The notes: generated by a model from the letters alone, not told the origin. A DNA stretch of 64,000 nucleotides from Pelargonium tetragonum (GCA_036897445.1 JAYMTL010000052.1:54889-118888); one strand, 5' to 3'; positions 52,903-64,000 are shown, counted from the stretch's first letter. Program-made: numbers and translations.

Positions 52903-53245
52903 AGTTTTTTAGTATATACCTAAAGAGCAATTGCGCCGATTTGAGAGAGTATCGCAAAGCCCTGAACTTCCTTCCTAAAGACTTGAGCTATACAGTTATT
53001 TAAAGTGTCTTTCTTTACAATTGCAAGATTCAAGATCTCCTTAGCTTGACACCAAAGTATATATACTGAACACCCATTCATTTTTTATTTTAATTCGTCT
53101 ACTATGATAAATCCTTATTCAATACGAAAACTATGCCAATACCTTTTATTAGTTAGTTCACTATGCTAAATATAAGTGTTAATATGTCGTCATATATCCC
53201 CACGAGACTCATTGCCAGGTAAATAAGAAAGAGAGATTAGAAGTA

Positions 53246-53331
53246 GAACAAGTGACATGCATGTAGGAATTTGAACAGGATTGCTGCTTATGAATCTCCT
53301 CTAGTATGGATCTCGTTAGCCTTACCGATGT
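53246..53331 (-). pseudogene. Possible remnant of a CAU-anticodon tRNA
   Basis: On the minus strand GGAGATTCATAAGC looks like an anticodon arm with CAT, and CCTGTTCAAATTCCTACATG looks like a T arm. Upstream AAGGCTAACGAGATCC is vaguely D-arm-like. Plastid trnI-CAU and trnfM have comparable pieces, but stems do not close properly. The assignment is weak. Confidence 0.2.
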
Positions 53332-56300
53332 TATGGATATAGATAAAAAAGAAATTTTTGTTTAACTCTATGCACTACGTAATTTATAATTATACTAAAG
53401 TTTCAAGCATTATACCTAATAATCCCATTTAACAAATTAAGTTCTTAATTGCGGATTTGCTAGACCGAGGAAGTTCGAAAAAAAGGGCTATTAAAGGAGG
53501 ATTTACTGCCCATTACAAGTAAATAAATTTCTTTGACTACTTTTTTAATTCCTTGTGGCGGATATAGTAACAATAATATGCAAATAATAGGTTCTACTAC
53601 AAATTCTAAAAACTAAGGGCCATTATTAAGTTGCGCTAGAAGCTAGCTCAAAAAGGTATCTATCCAGTAACAACTTCGAGTAGATATACGTAATAAGCGG
53701 ACTCGGCTACAATTACACTTGCCTTTTTTTCTTGAAAATTAATACTAGCAACGTTTTAAGCTAAAAGCTATTCTTAAAAGTTTATGATTGATATAGTAAA
53801 CCCTACTGGTATTAGTGTTGCTGCCTTTCTCACAACCGCTTTGTATACAGAATAGGGAGGCTATCCATAAAAGCGAACAAAACAAGAAATCCTAATTGAG
53901 GTATCAGTAAAAACAAAGGTAACCCCTAAATTCACTACACTAAAAAAAAGCATAATTTAATCTTTCTTGCTATTTAAGGGTATATTTTTATGTTCTAATT
54001 GAATAGATAAAACAAGATAAAAGGTTTTTAGTGATGACAATTAATGGATTTTACTCTTTTCGTTTATCAATCATGGATACTCGTATAAAGGCAGCGTCAA
54101 AGACTTCACGTTTCGAACCTATGACACTAGTCCTAAAATAAGAAGAACTGGTGACTTACTATTTTCTTACTAATCTGAGACTCACCCACCCCTCTTAACT
54201 TAAGTAAAAGAGGCCCTTTTTCTTTCCATATAGAGTGCTCCTAAAAGTCAGTCTTCTTCTTGTTTTTTTCGAGGTATACCATATTCTTACCTCCCCTTTT
54301 GTGTAGTATCAGAGTTGACAAGGCTGAACTCTACTAAATAAAGGAAAGATTTATCAGATTACGAATACCAAGAGATTTAGACCTGTAAATTACAACGTCT
54401 CAGCTATTGTAAATTTCTTGAAGATAAAATATGCATAGTCTCTCACAGGGAGCCATTTTAATTCTAGCAGTTCTCAACTTACACGGAATATATATAGCCC
54501 CAAACTTTAGATAATAAGCTTCTTCTTAGCCAATGTGATAGCCCTTCTTTCTATAAAAAAAATCTTAACGGATTCCCTTATCAAATTAACTTATCTTTAA
54601 AGTACTCAAAGAAACTAAAGCTTATGTTCTCAATCAACAAAAGTGATTCCGCACTCTTTTTTGTAATACACCCATTCAAATTCTATAAAATGACATGGAC
54701 TCTAAAGGCAAATCCAATTACTTAGATTCTTTTGGACCCGAATTTCTCACTAATCGATTTAGTCTGAAGGAAGATTTTTCTAGGATAACTCTTATTTCTT
54801 TTTATTAAGGAATACTCCTTTACTACATATCGTAATTTCGCAGACCTTTTTTCTGCTTGCTTAAGTTACTACCACAAGGTCTCTCTCGAGTTTGATAAAC
54901 CCTTGGTAATCACCCTATATCTACACCTAAAAACTTCTGATCTATAGTCAATTTATATGTATCCGCATTGCTTTTACTCTAAATTGGATATATGATCAAA
55001 AAGACAACCAACAAAAAGGTATCTAAGTAGTAGAGAGTCTTGTACAAGGCAAAAACTCCAGGGTTCTAATGTCAGAATCGTTTCAAGGGCGCTTACTGAG
55101 TAAAGAGGATACGACGAAAGTGGATCTCTAGCTGAGGAATTCCAGTCTCTATAGTAATAAAAAATACAAGAACCTCACTTGGTGGCTTTGTATGAGCTCC
55201 CATATCAGTAGCTTTTTGAAAGGACAGCATACTCCGAGTTGTAATTCGTTTGTAAGAATAAGGCAAGATTTCGTAGAACCGACCTTATCGGGTTGGAGTT
55301 CGGGAAACTTCTATAGATATCTGGATAACACAATAGAGATTGCCAAGCTTTTTGAGCTTGTCTAACAGAACTCTTTGTTTGAGTATACCTTTTTTCCCTA
55401 TATTTATTATGGGTTTTTATCTAAGCAAGGATACCCTATTACTTTTTAATTTACACAGTTACTAAACAAACTTTTTAAGAGTTCTGTCTTTTTAGAGCTT
55501 ATTTGCGCAATATCCCCAATGGCTATAGGGATTCCTTAGTGAATCTATTAAAATAAAAAGGGGACCTTTAAAACTAACTATACAACTAATCAAAAAGGGA
55601 ACTTATTTATATAGGATATTTCGTGTAGAAATTCGAGCCCGCTTTGAAGCTTTTGTCGAGTACCGACGGGGGTAAAACTCTCTCTATTTTTATAGCTTTC
55701 AGAGAATGAAAAATCTGTATGGAATTCTTCTAATGAATGCAAGCTACAATACGGAGCAAAATCGGAAGTTCTTTGCGGTTATAAAAAGTTTGAATCCTAA
55801 CAAAAAAGTAAGAGCAAAGCTCACAATCATTGAAGTAAAAGTGGAGGGTTCAAAGAATCTAACATGTATTATCCATAAAAAGTATTTGCAGTAAAAAACT
55901 CCCCCAAAATTTATTAAAAGATCCCTCATAAATTCTGTAAACAAACTGGATATACTCCACGAGGCAAACCCTTACTATACCTTGCAAGGCTGCTGTTAAG
56001 AATAGATTCCCTTGTAAATTAACCAGAATCCACAATTATTATATACACATTAAAAACTTCATTGACGGAAAGGGAATGTGAGATTATAAACGGGGCAAAG
56101 AGCCTGATAGAAAAAGTTAGTGAAAAATGAGAAAAGTTGGGTCCTTTCTTTTTTTTTAATCATATCGCATAAATGACTTGATTGAGCGCTTTGTAAATAT
56201 CTATTATTTTAGATAATTCCTGGGTATTCATCTAGTAACTACCACCTTGTTGGTGGAGCTTTAGATTTACAAGCCCCTGCTTTTTCAGGATAGAGTGTAG

Positions 56301-56563
56301 GTTTTAACCTAATAAACGTTTGCTAGCCGAGAAGTTTCTGCGAATTTCCAATTTTCATGAAAGTGATCCTAAATTGAAATTTTGAGCCCTTCCTATAAGG
56401 GAAGCTTGTACTAGAAAGTCTAATAGAATTCCTGTTAAAGTAGATTTATATAAAAGGTGCATAGCAAATTCTATTCATATCATGGATTCCCATTTCAAAA
56501 GATTTACAAAAGAAAAATATCCTAAAAGAAAGAAGCAGAGTATAGAGTCCTTATTAGCCGTCT

Positions 56564-56628
56564 TCCTCAATAGTTCAATCGGTCAGAGCGCTGCCCAGAA
56601 GTTGCGGGTTCAATTCCTGTCAATCCCG
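56564..56628 (+). pseudogene. tRNA-Asp pseudogene with deleted anticodon and replaced 5' end
   Basis: This 65-nt relative of the intact trnD at 43637 is on the same strand. From 56571 the D-arm region TAGTTCAATCGGTCAGAGC matches trnD with one difference. The sequence then jumps from CTGCCC straight to AGAAGTTGC, losing exactly nine bases (TGTCAAGGC) that include the anticodon, so it cannot decode. The T arm GCGGG-TTCAATT-CCTGT still pairs, and the 3' acceptor strand CAATCCC followed by G is intact. The 5' acceptor strand should be GGGATTG but reads TCCTCAA, with no position in common. TCCTCAATAG resembles the start of tRNA-Asn genes, so a recombinant origin is possible. The flanks do not resemble those of the intact gene. 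A 70-codon open frame runs across it and is meaningless. Confidence 0.82.
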
Positions 56629-57015
56629 ACAAAAGAAATAAGGAGCTCAGTCGACGGCCCACCCTACGATTTAAGTATCAAGAAATTTTGGTGAAATAAG
56701 CTCTTCGTTGTGGATTTTCAAGCAAAAAGCTACTGCCAAGCCTTGGATTAGCGTAACAATTAGAAAAAACCAAAGAGGTATACCTCTGGGCATAACTTTC
56801 TCTCCTAGACCCACTGAAGGGGCAATTTTAGAAATTTCAGGTTAGGTAGTTTTTTTATTCTTCGTTGAGTACAAATTTAAGCCTTCTTACAAGCTAGAAA
56901 GCAAAAGTAGACTTTTTCCTTGTTATGCGAAAATTAGGAATACCACGACTTAGTACTATATAAGGAGGCGCTTTGCATTAAGAGTTTCAATATCAAAGTA
57001 CAAAACATCTACGAC

Positions 57016-57035
57016 TATTATAGAGTATTATAGAG
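57016..57035. repeat. Tandem duplication, 10 bp x 2
   Basis: TATTATAGAG occurs twice in perfect tandem. Confidence 0.65.
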
Positions 57036-57779
57036 AACGCTTACAGGAGTTCTCTTTTACTGTTCACTGGGTTTTAAAGAATTTTTTAATTTAAATAAGA
57101 GAGGGCCCCGGCTCTAGTAACGCTTTACTAATATCCTCAAAGTATAGAGTCCCCTTCCTGTATTTTAAGATATATATGTATATGGAAATTAATATAATAT
57201 CGGACCCAAAAGTACTGCCATCAAAGGATGATGCCCTATGTTATTCGCTGTTAGAGACACACTAAATTTAAATTAAAAAGAAAGAAGTTAGAAGCTACCC
57301 GGTCTAATAAAAAAGTCTTCCTTTTAATAAAATGACAAGTGAGAGCTCAAAAGCAAGTACCTTTCATTCTTATCTTATAAGTTTACGGTCTTAGATTGTT
57401 TTCTATAAAGTCCGGCTATACTTTTTTAATCAATTTACAAGGGTCCCCAAGTGTATTTTAATGAAATTGTGCGGTATACTTAGTCTTTAAGAATAGGTTG
57501 TGAATGCTAAAAAAGAGCTCTTTGGTATTTGCCCAATTATAATACTACTAACTTTAGTAAATCGCAGCTCTTATAAAGAATAAAAAAAGACGAAGAGGAT
57601 CCCCCCGGCTAAGTAATGTAAAAAGTAACTTGTGTAAGTCCCTTATGCGGGGAATTTTTATTAAACCAAACAATTACTGTAAATTCTTTCATTTATCACT
57701 AGTTAAGAAGTGTCTAGTAGGTGGACATTCAGGACTGCTTGAGTCAATATATTCCCTAGGTTTTAGAATTCCTTAACTT

Positions 57780-58000
57780 TAGAAACCTAACCCGGATAGA
57801 CATAACAGTAGGAAACTCTTCCCGTAACTCTCTCTACTTTTATTTACTAGAAACTCATTACTTTAGTTCTCTATCCCTAGCATCTTTTTATTCCCGAAAT
57901 GGAAACGGAGAAAAACAAGAGCAACTCTTACTTAATAGCTACCTGCTTTAACTAGACTACTGGATTACCAGATAAAGTACTAAACGACCCCTTTTTACTT
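57780..58000 (+). repeat. Pyrimidine-rich segment C
   Basis: CATTACTTTAGTTCTCTATCCC (57857-57878) and GAAAAACAAGAGCAACTC followed by TTACTTAATAGC (57909-57938) resemble the CAGCAACTCCCTTACTAAGTTCTA block of segment A and the equivalent block of B. TTACTTACCGGCCC at 58104 recalls the CTTACCGG piece of A and B but lies farther away. Confidence 0.28.
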
Positions 58001-58959
58001 GTTTGACTCCTTAACCTTTCTACTTATCTCCTTTTAGATTCTTAATTTTTAGGCTTGCCCTTGTCTAAAAATAGAAGGTTTCTAGATAACTAAGTATTAG
58101 TTATTACTTACCGGCCCTAAATCCCTGCCAGGAGACTCCCGGCTTTACTCAAAGCTATAACCTAAACCCAATTTTTCTAGAACTTCCAAAATTGTTAAGT
58201 CACAAATGGAAAGAACAGAAATGTAAGAGTTCAAGCCTTCAACTTAACTTTACTAAAGTTTCCTTAATCAGTAAAAACTCTAACGCAACAATTCTCTATC
58301 AAACAGGAACTTAGAAGCCTACCTTTTTATTATTTGTTAAGAAACCCCTCTTTTTACTTGTTCTTAGAGAGCTTGCCAGGACACCCAAAGAACTCTTTAA
58401 TATATTTATTCCTCTTAACCTCACTCAATTTCTTAGATTTTGCTTTTATAGAGCGCTTTAGTTTTACAATTTTCAGTTTGGTAAAGGTGCAGAGAGGTAA
58501 GCAAAACAGAGAAAGATTTTGGTTTGATTTTTCCTATTCATTAAGAAATTCTTATTACTTTGAGATAAGATGCGGGGTACTTAGCAAATATAAAGTGGAT
58601 CCCCTCCTTAATTATTATATCCCTATTTCTTTTAGGTCCGGAACTTGGGAAAAGAGGACTTACTATAAAAACCTTTAGTCGTTCCTTGCGACTCCCCGAA
58701 ACGGGATTAGGGAAAGAAAATAAGAAAACAAACGACCTTTTTATTTTTAGCTACAAACCACTCCCACCCTAAGTTATCATCATAACAGGAAAGGTCCTCG
58801 GTAAGAGTTAAAACTTGAGTTTATAGTCATAACTAAGAAATCTCCCAACCAAGATAAGACTCAGGACACCCAAAGGTCTAGAAGAAGCTTTCTCAATAAA
58901 AAGAACTCCGGGGCATAGCTGAAAATACTAGAAGGGGGATATGCCTTATTAAAATCCTG

Positions 58960-58983
58960 GATTTAAGCCTAGATTTAAGCCTA
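58960..58983. repeat. Tandem duplication, 12 bp x 2
   Basis: GATTTAAGCCTA occurs twice in perfect tandem. It belongs to a small cluster of such duplications between 57.0 and 59.2 kb. Confidence 0.8.
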
Positions 58984-59186
58984 TAACATAAGGAAAGGAG
59001 CCTGGGACCTTACAATACAAAAGCATTATATTATATAGGATTAAAACTCCTTTCCACGAAAAGAACACTGAATCATACATCATTTAAGACTCTTTCTTTT
59101 ATTTATTGAAGCCCCTGGATTTCCGCGCAAGATTAAGATTAAACAAAAACTTTCTACCAAAGTTTTATAAACCTATGCGGCCTAAT

Positions 59187-59229
59187 TTCCGAACTTATTC
59201 CGAACTTAATTATATAAGGATATATAAGG
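59187..59229. repeat. Two adjacent tandem duplications (11 bp x 2, 10 bp x 2)
   Basis: TTCCGAACTTA is doubled at 59187-59208. Two bases later TATATAAGGA is followed by TATATAAGGC (59211-59230), near-perfect to the last base. Two independent duplications side by side suggest a local slippage hot spot. Confidence 0.75.
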
Positions 59230-60739
59230 CCGATTTAGACAAGGGATCCTTTCCCAGTCCAACCAAATTAGATACTTCTTATAATTTTCTTTAGTCTCAG
59301 CAGATTCGTAGATTTTACGTACACTGTATAATTTAACAACCTTTGTGGGAAACTACCTATACTATATACGATACGCGTCAGGTAAAAAATCCCTCGCGGT
59401 AAACCAACTAAAAATAACGTAACCGGGAACTTTATGAAGATGCTAAAAAGCAAAGAGGGTTTAGTATTCTTTATGTATATAAGACTGGCTCAACACGAAA
59501 TGAGACTAAATCTACAAGAATCTAAAGGATAACCAGGAAACAGCATACTCAAAGATACGAAATTGCCTTAAGTAAAGACAGACTAACTTCTGCATGCAGC
59601 ACGTTTTCTTTTTCAATATCGGGTAAAAGCTTCGTTCGGAACTGTAAAAAAACGAAGGAATTACTATATAAACACAAAGTTTGAACCTACAAGATCTAAA
59701 CTAAGCTTTGGTTTACCGTTATAAGAAGATGTAAATCTTAACCTATAACAGCTAGGATTTCCAATTCGACAGTAGGGTTACAGGAGGAGGGTTAATGCAT
59801 TCTAGTATATTAACATGGATACCCTATAACCAACGTCTACGGCTTACTTTTACTTGTTTTAAGCTTAATCTCAAAAGCTAGACTTCTCTTATTCCAGCCT
59901 TTACCTGTAAATGTCTTCATATTAGCTAAACTCGGATTCTGTATCTTACTCCCCCTATTTGTAATACCTTGTTTCTTACTCTTCAATTATCTTAATTCCT
60001 AGACTTCTCTTGATAATACCTGTAGCTTTACTCTTATCTTATTGGACTCTTATAGGGCTTCCCTAATAACTAGAACTAGAAAAGGGGAAATAACACCAAG
60101 AACAAAAGCATACTTTCATTTTACTTACTGGAAACGTTTTGCCTCAGTTATTTTCTTCCCTAACTTTTTCTTCTTGGAAACCTATAAACACTCGTTACCC
60201 TTAAACACTTACCCAAATCCATAGGACTTTTAAAGTAGAAGTAGAACTGGAAAAACCCTACTTTGGCTTTTAAATGTATTCTATTCCTTATCTTGTATAG
60301 AACTCTTGATACTTAACTGAACTCATAAGAAGCAAATCCTACATACAACTGCAAGTTTTAGTTATATCTAACAAATCCAAATGGACCCAATAGAAATATA
60401 TAGGAACTCCCTTTAAGTTCTAAATTCCTTTCAATTCTAGTTAAGCCAACTCCCTAAAGAACTACCTACTTTCCCTCAAGTTTTCATTCCTAAAAGTACT
60501 TACCGGATCCCTTAAAAACCTAGCTTAACTTATAAGTTCCCGCTCTTCCCGGGACCCCTTTCTAGTATAGAGAGTTTCAATTCCTTATGGTAAAAGATGA
60601 AAAAGGAGCGAATTCTCTTCTTTGTGAAAGTGTCAAAAAGAGTAGGACTTTTGCTTATATAAAACATGAAATTTCATAAGTATTCTGCCTTTCCTATCTA
60701 GTTTACAAAAAAACAACAGAGACCTATGCCCGCCCCTTT

Positions 60740-60763
60740 TAGTACTTTTTATAAAAAGTACTA
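60740..60763. repeat. Perfect 24-bp palindrome
   Basis: The two 12-nt arms, TAGTACTTTTTA and its reverse complement TAAAAAGTACTA, abut with no spacer. From base composition I expect about 0.01 such perfect palindromes in 64 kb, so it is unlikely to be chance. As RNA it could form a stem of about 10 pairs ending in a T/A-rich loop. It has no gene beside it. It could be an RNA processing or stability signal, or a relic of an inverted duplication. Confidence 0.75.
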
Positions 60764-62401
60764 TGCCCTAAGCAAGGTTCCTTTAGTACGCTTGGACCTT
60801 AATGCCTTACTTATATATAAGCGGCAAAACAATAAATTGTACCTAGCGAATAAAAAAAAATAAGACTTAAGAATAAGAAACAGGGCTACAGAAGGGCACT
60901 AAAACAAGAATAACATCAAGAAAACATTTTCCTTTTTGTTAACTCCTTCCTTCTCCTATGTTTATAGTAAATAAAAAGCAAGGATTATATAAAAGATAAT
61001 AACTCCTAATTTTAGTAAGTATGAAGCAAATTTTAACCCATCACCGACCCCTTTTTGAAAAGGCCCAATTGAATGTAAAAGATTAAAACACGCTTATTCA
61101 TATTATCCTATTAGTAGTGTCCCGAAGTAAGTTCTCCCACAAAAAAAGTAAGTGTACCTCTGAGGCTCTTTAAAATAGCGAGGCTTTTACTGTTTCAGAG
61201 CAATCTACTTAACTTGTGTAACTGTCTCGGAATAATATTAAAAGATTCTTCGCTTACTGTATACTATACTTCAAAAGGCTTTTTTATACCTATCTGGTAT
61301 TCCCAAACCCCGAGACCTTGTATATAAGAAAACGCAGTTTCTCATAATATAAAAAGAGCCTCCACTTTAATAGTCTATTTACGGGGGTGTACTCTTAATA
61401 AATAAGATAGTAAGTTTTAGGAGTAATTCTGGGATAAGGAAGGCTCTTTAGGAAGCTGCCCATTACTTCGTTTATCTTCTGCTATGTATTAACAAGACTT
61501 TTTCGGGAAGGGAGTAAAATGTCTAAACGTTTAAGAAATTCTAGCTAAGAGGGACACTTTTTTACAAAGTTACACTCTTGGGTATAACCTATTATCTCAA
61601 TCTAGTCATAGACCCCTTATATCAGTTACAGTACACGGAATTCCTCTAAGCTCCCTTTCCTATTCTTTTTAAAAATTATTAACCTCTATTCTATTTAGTT
61701 TAGTTAGTCATCAAATTGAGCTAGTCTTACTTTTTAGAACTTTCACCTGCTAAACTATACCTTCGAAAACTCATTAAAAAGTTCCCCCTATCCCCGGACC
61801 CGAGAAAAGAAAGTTTTTTTACTGCTACCCTGATATAAACTTTACAAGTACTTCTTTCGAGAGCTTCATAAGTTTTTATTTATATATGGGTGAAACTAAA
61901 AAAGGGGGTATCCCGCAAAATGAGTAGTATTTTGTTAAGAATTTTTTATAGTTGTTAAGCTTTATGAAGTCGAGGATTAAAGACTCTTTTTTAGTTTTAG
62001 TCGGTTTTATATGATATGAAGTTCAAAATCAAAAATAGGAAGTTCTCAATTCTTATAGAACAAGGCTGAAAAGATTCTAAGTTCAGCAATGTTAGTATAC
62101 CTTTAAAAAAAGATTGCATACTCGTACAAAATGAAAGCTCAAGGTGGGGCTCCCTTACACTTTCTAGAAAAATCAAGACTACTTTATCATTTATCAAGCA
62201 ACATACGACAACTAGAACTAACTGGAAAAACGTCGATCAAGCGATTAGTTATTATAGGTGTAAATTAATAAATCACTCCGAGATTTCGGTACTGCTAAAA
62301 GCTACACTATTAAATTCTGTGCTTCAACTAAAAATTTTTATATTCTGAAACCCCTGATTATAGTATAAAGCCCGGCAACAAAAAACAATGAATATAAATA
62401 G

Positions 62402-62433
62402 CTGGGGTTTTGTCAAGTAATACCTAACCCCAG
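62402..62433. repeat. GC-rich hairpin CTGGGGTT/AACCCCAG
   Basis: Eight perfect pairs with a 16-nt loop, unusually GC-rich for this window. A second 8-bp hairpin follows 48 bp later. Confidence 0.5.
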
Positions 62434-62481
62434 TTTGTCTATGTTAAAGTTAAACTGCTTATGGAGCTTCTAAGCAAGAGT

Positions 62482-62508
62482 CTAGTAACTCATGGGTTAT
62501 GTTACTAG
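62482..62508. repeat. Hairpin CTAGTAAC/GTTACTAG
   Basis: Eight perfect pairs with an 11-nt loop TCATGGGTTAT. Forms a pair with the hairpin at 62402-62433. Confidence 0.5.
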
Positions 62509-63037
62509 GAACCAGACTTCCGACTTTCTTTCTTAACAAATTAAGGGTCGGATCAAGCTTATGCCAAGAAATTTCTCTTGTCTTTAGGAAATGTTTTAAA
62601 ACTTTGATTCTGGATTTATATCAGCTACCGTTCTTTTTTTTGTAATAATTTTTAAATAAAGTCTAGATCTAAATTAGATGGAAGTTCAAAGTTGTTAAAA
62701 TTTGTTTAGTACCCGGGCCCCAAAGTAATAGGCAATCGCTCAAGTCAAGGAATACTGGAGCTCTAGATTAGGGTTCATTATAAATATTATAGAAAAAGGG
62801 TGCGCCCTTACTTACAGGATACTATAATTTGTATCTTAATGGGAATTTAAAAAGACATATTACCTAAGTGTATAGGTTTGCTAGGATAAAATCAAGTTTG
62901 AGCTTTTCTTAGTTCTTTTTTTAAGGTGATTGAGGGGGTTAGGTTCGTAATACGAAGAGTAATTCTTGAGCTTTTATAAGGTCACAGAATAGAATGCAAG
63001 CAAAACGGGATAGGGGACTTAAGACTTTAGTATCCTA

Positions 63038-63068
63038 GATTTGAACTCGTAAATTTACAGACAGAAAC
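63038..63068 (-). pseudogene. Possible tRNA 3'-half remnant
   Basis: On the minus strand GTCTGTAAATTTACGAG followed by TTCAAATCTAGG resembles the anticodon-to-T-arm part of a tRNA with anticodon GTA or TGT. Only three T-stem pairs hold and no acceptor stem closes. Confidence 0.2.
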
Positions 63069-63824
63069 ACTTTTATCTTGGGTCTCCTTATTTATTTCTG
63101 GACCAGTAAGATTTCCCTAGTGCAAGCCTACAGCAAGAAAAAAGGGCTCCTTAGAAATTTTAAGCTTATGGAATTTTATAAACTTTTATAAGCCAAGTAC
63201 CCAGGAATGAATTAGGATTAATTAAGGGTTCTTTCCTATTGTGTGATCTCTACACTCTAATTTAGATGCTAATTAAACTTGGGTGGTTATACGTTATAAG
63301 GGCCTAATGGGTTTCGCAGTTTAAAGCAAAGAACAAGGTTTAGCTTCAATATTTTATTCTTCTTGCTCTTTTTGAAAACAGGCTCAGCTCAGAGAGGACT
63401 TTTTAGTGAAATCTTTAGAGTGCCCTTAAGTAAGTCGGGGGAATTTAGTAACTGTATTACAAAAAATCTTTGTTACTCACTTTTTAGCTAGGCAAGTTAG
63501 TAGATGTAGATTAAGAGGAGCCCGTATTTGTCCCCGAGACCCCCTTACGGAGCTCCAGACTATATGTAATGTATAAAAGTAACTTTTTATTGAGCTTCTT
63601 AGTACCCCGGGGGTCGCTTAAAGGATTAGCCTCGAGTAAAATCTTGTGTGATATAGCTTCGTACAGGAATACATGTGAACCCTTGCACGTAGTAAGAAAC
63701 TGAAGTTTCCCTTTAGTGTCTGCCCGGGGCTTGTGCTGTTCTCGAGTAAACGCACCTCTTATTGAGTTTCTCTTATTTATCGGAAACCAAAGACTAACGT
63801 TTCCTTTACTCCCTAAATTGTCCA

Positions 63825-64000
63825 GAATTGGAAACGTAAAAGCAACCTACTTACTTAGTTCTGTATCTCCTCTCCGGTAGCTTCATGTCTTATGAGCTAT
63901 GCCTTTCTCTTTCCTATGGGATATACCCTTCCAGTGTCTAGCAACCTGTAACTAGTGTACTGTCTTATTGTTCTTGTTAGGAAGTCTATTACCTAAAATT
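63825..64000 (+). repeat. Segment D, partial similarity to segment A, cut by window end
   Basis: GAGCTA, CCTTTC and TATGGG (63894, 63902, 63915) have exactly the spacing found at 1237, 1245 and 1258, followed by TATACC in both. Just upstream AGCAACCTACTTACTTAG and CTGTATC resemble the start of A. The similarity between the anchors is modest (18 of 27). Confidence 0.28.

Larger units (their letters stand above)
43711..56563. other. Gene-free DNA between trnD and its pseudogene
   Basis: Nearly 13 kb with no gene. It holds the palindrome at 46687, hairpins at 50504 and 55344 (CAAGCT/AGCTTG), the tandem repeat at 52875 and one weak tRNA-like piece near 53.3 kb. A TTG-started frame at 51627-51860 has a faint ribosomal protein S11-like patch, discussed under findings. 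Confidence 0.45.
58001..63824. other. Gene-free DNA
   Basis: Holds the tandem duplications, palindrome and hairpins listed separately, and pyrimidine-rich stretches at about 59.85-60.05 and 60.4-60.6 kb. The 114-codon frame at 58334-58678 starts with TTG and resembles no protein I know. Confidence 0.45.

Noticed and set aside
56482-56694. 70-codon frame overlapping the tRNA-Asp pseudogene
   Set aside because: It reads through the tRNA-derived sequence, so the translation has no protein meaning.
58334-58678. 114-codon open frame starting with TTG
   Set aside because: No similarity to a known family, no in-frame ATG at the start, and a length compatible with chance.
1-64000. CRISPR array, insertion sequence, or group I/II intron
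   Set aside because: No regularly spaced repeats, no terminal inverted repeats with a transposase, and no intron core or domain V-like motif were seen on either strand.

Overview
This window is almost entirely non-coding. Its GC content is low (roughly one third, judged by eye). I found one convincing gene in 64 kb: an intact tRNA-Asp(GUC) gene at 43637-43710 (+) whose sequence is close to the plastid trnD of green algae and land plants. No open frame is longer than 114 codons. The number and size of frames are about what random DNA of this composition gives, and none could be named. I saw no rRNA gene, intron core, transposase, CRISPR array or operon. The best reading is a hugely expanded organelle genome of the green lineage: either a bloated plastid, or a plant-type mitochondrion carrying a plastid-derived trnD. 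This rests on one tRNA and on the absence of genes, so it is an inference.

Layout: 1-31 kb is gene-free. It holds pyrimidine-rich or purine-rich segments (about 1.2-1.7, 8.7-10.5, 11.0-11.1, 22.7-23.6 and 25.0-25.3 kb), some of which look like diverged copies of each other, plus a few tRNA T-arm-like fragments. From 31.7 to 43.7 kb there is a belt with ten of the fifteen T-arm core sequences (GTTCRARTC) I could find on both strands; the intact trnD lies at its right end. From 43.7 to 56.5 kb I see very little. At 56564-56628 there is a broken relative of trnD that lacks its anticodon and has a replaced 5' end. From 57 to 64 kb come short tandem duplications, a perfect 24-bp palindrome at 60740-60763, two neighbouring hairpins near 62.4-62.5 kb, and more pyrimidine-rich segments.

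The genes do not form a pathway. The notable biology is how the DNA decays and grows: scattered tRNA pieces, several of them looking like a D arm joined directly to a T arm; a strong excess of purine-run/pyrimidine-run palindromic words such as GGATCC; slippage-type tandem duplications; and a possible family of old dispersed repeats. All similarity statements were made by eye and need alignment.
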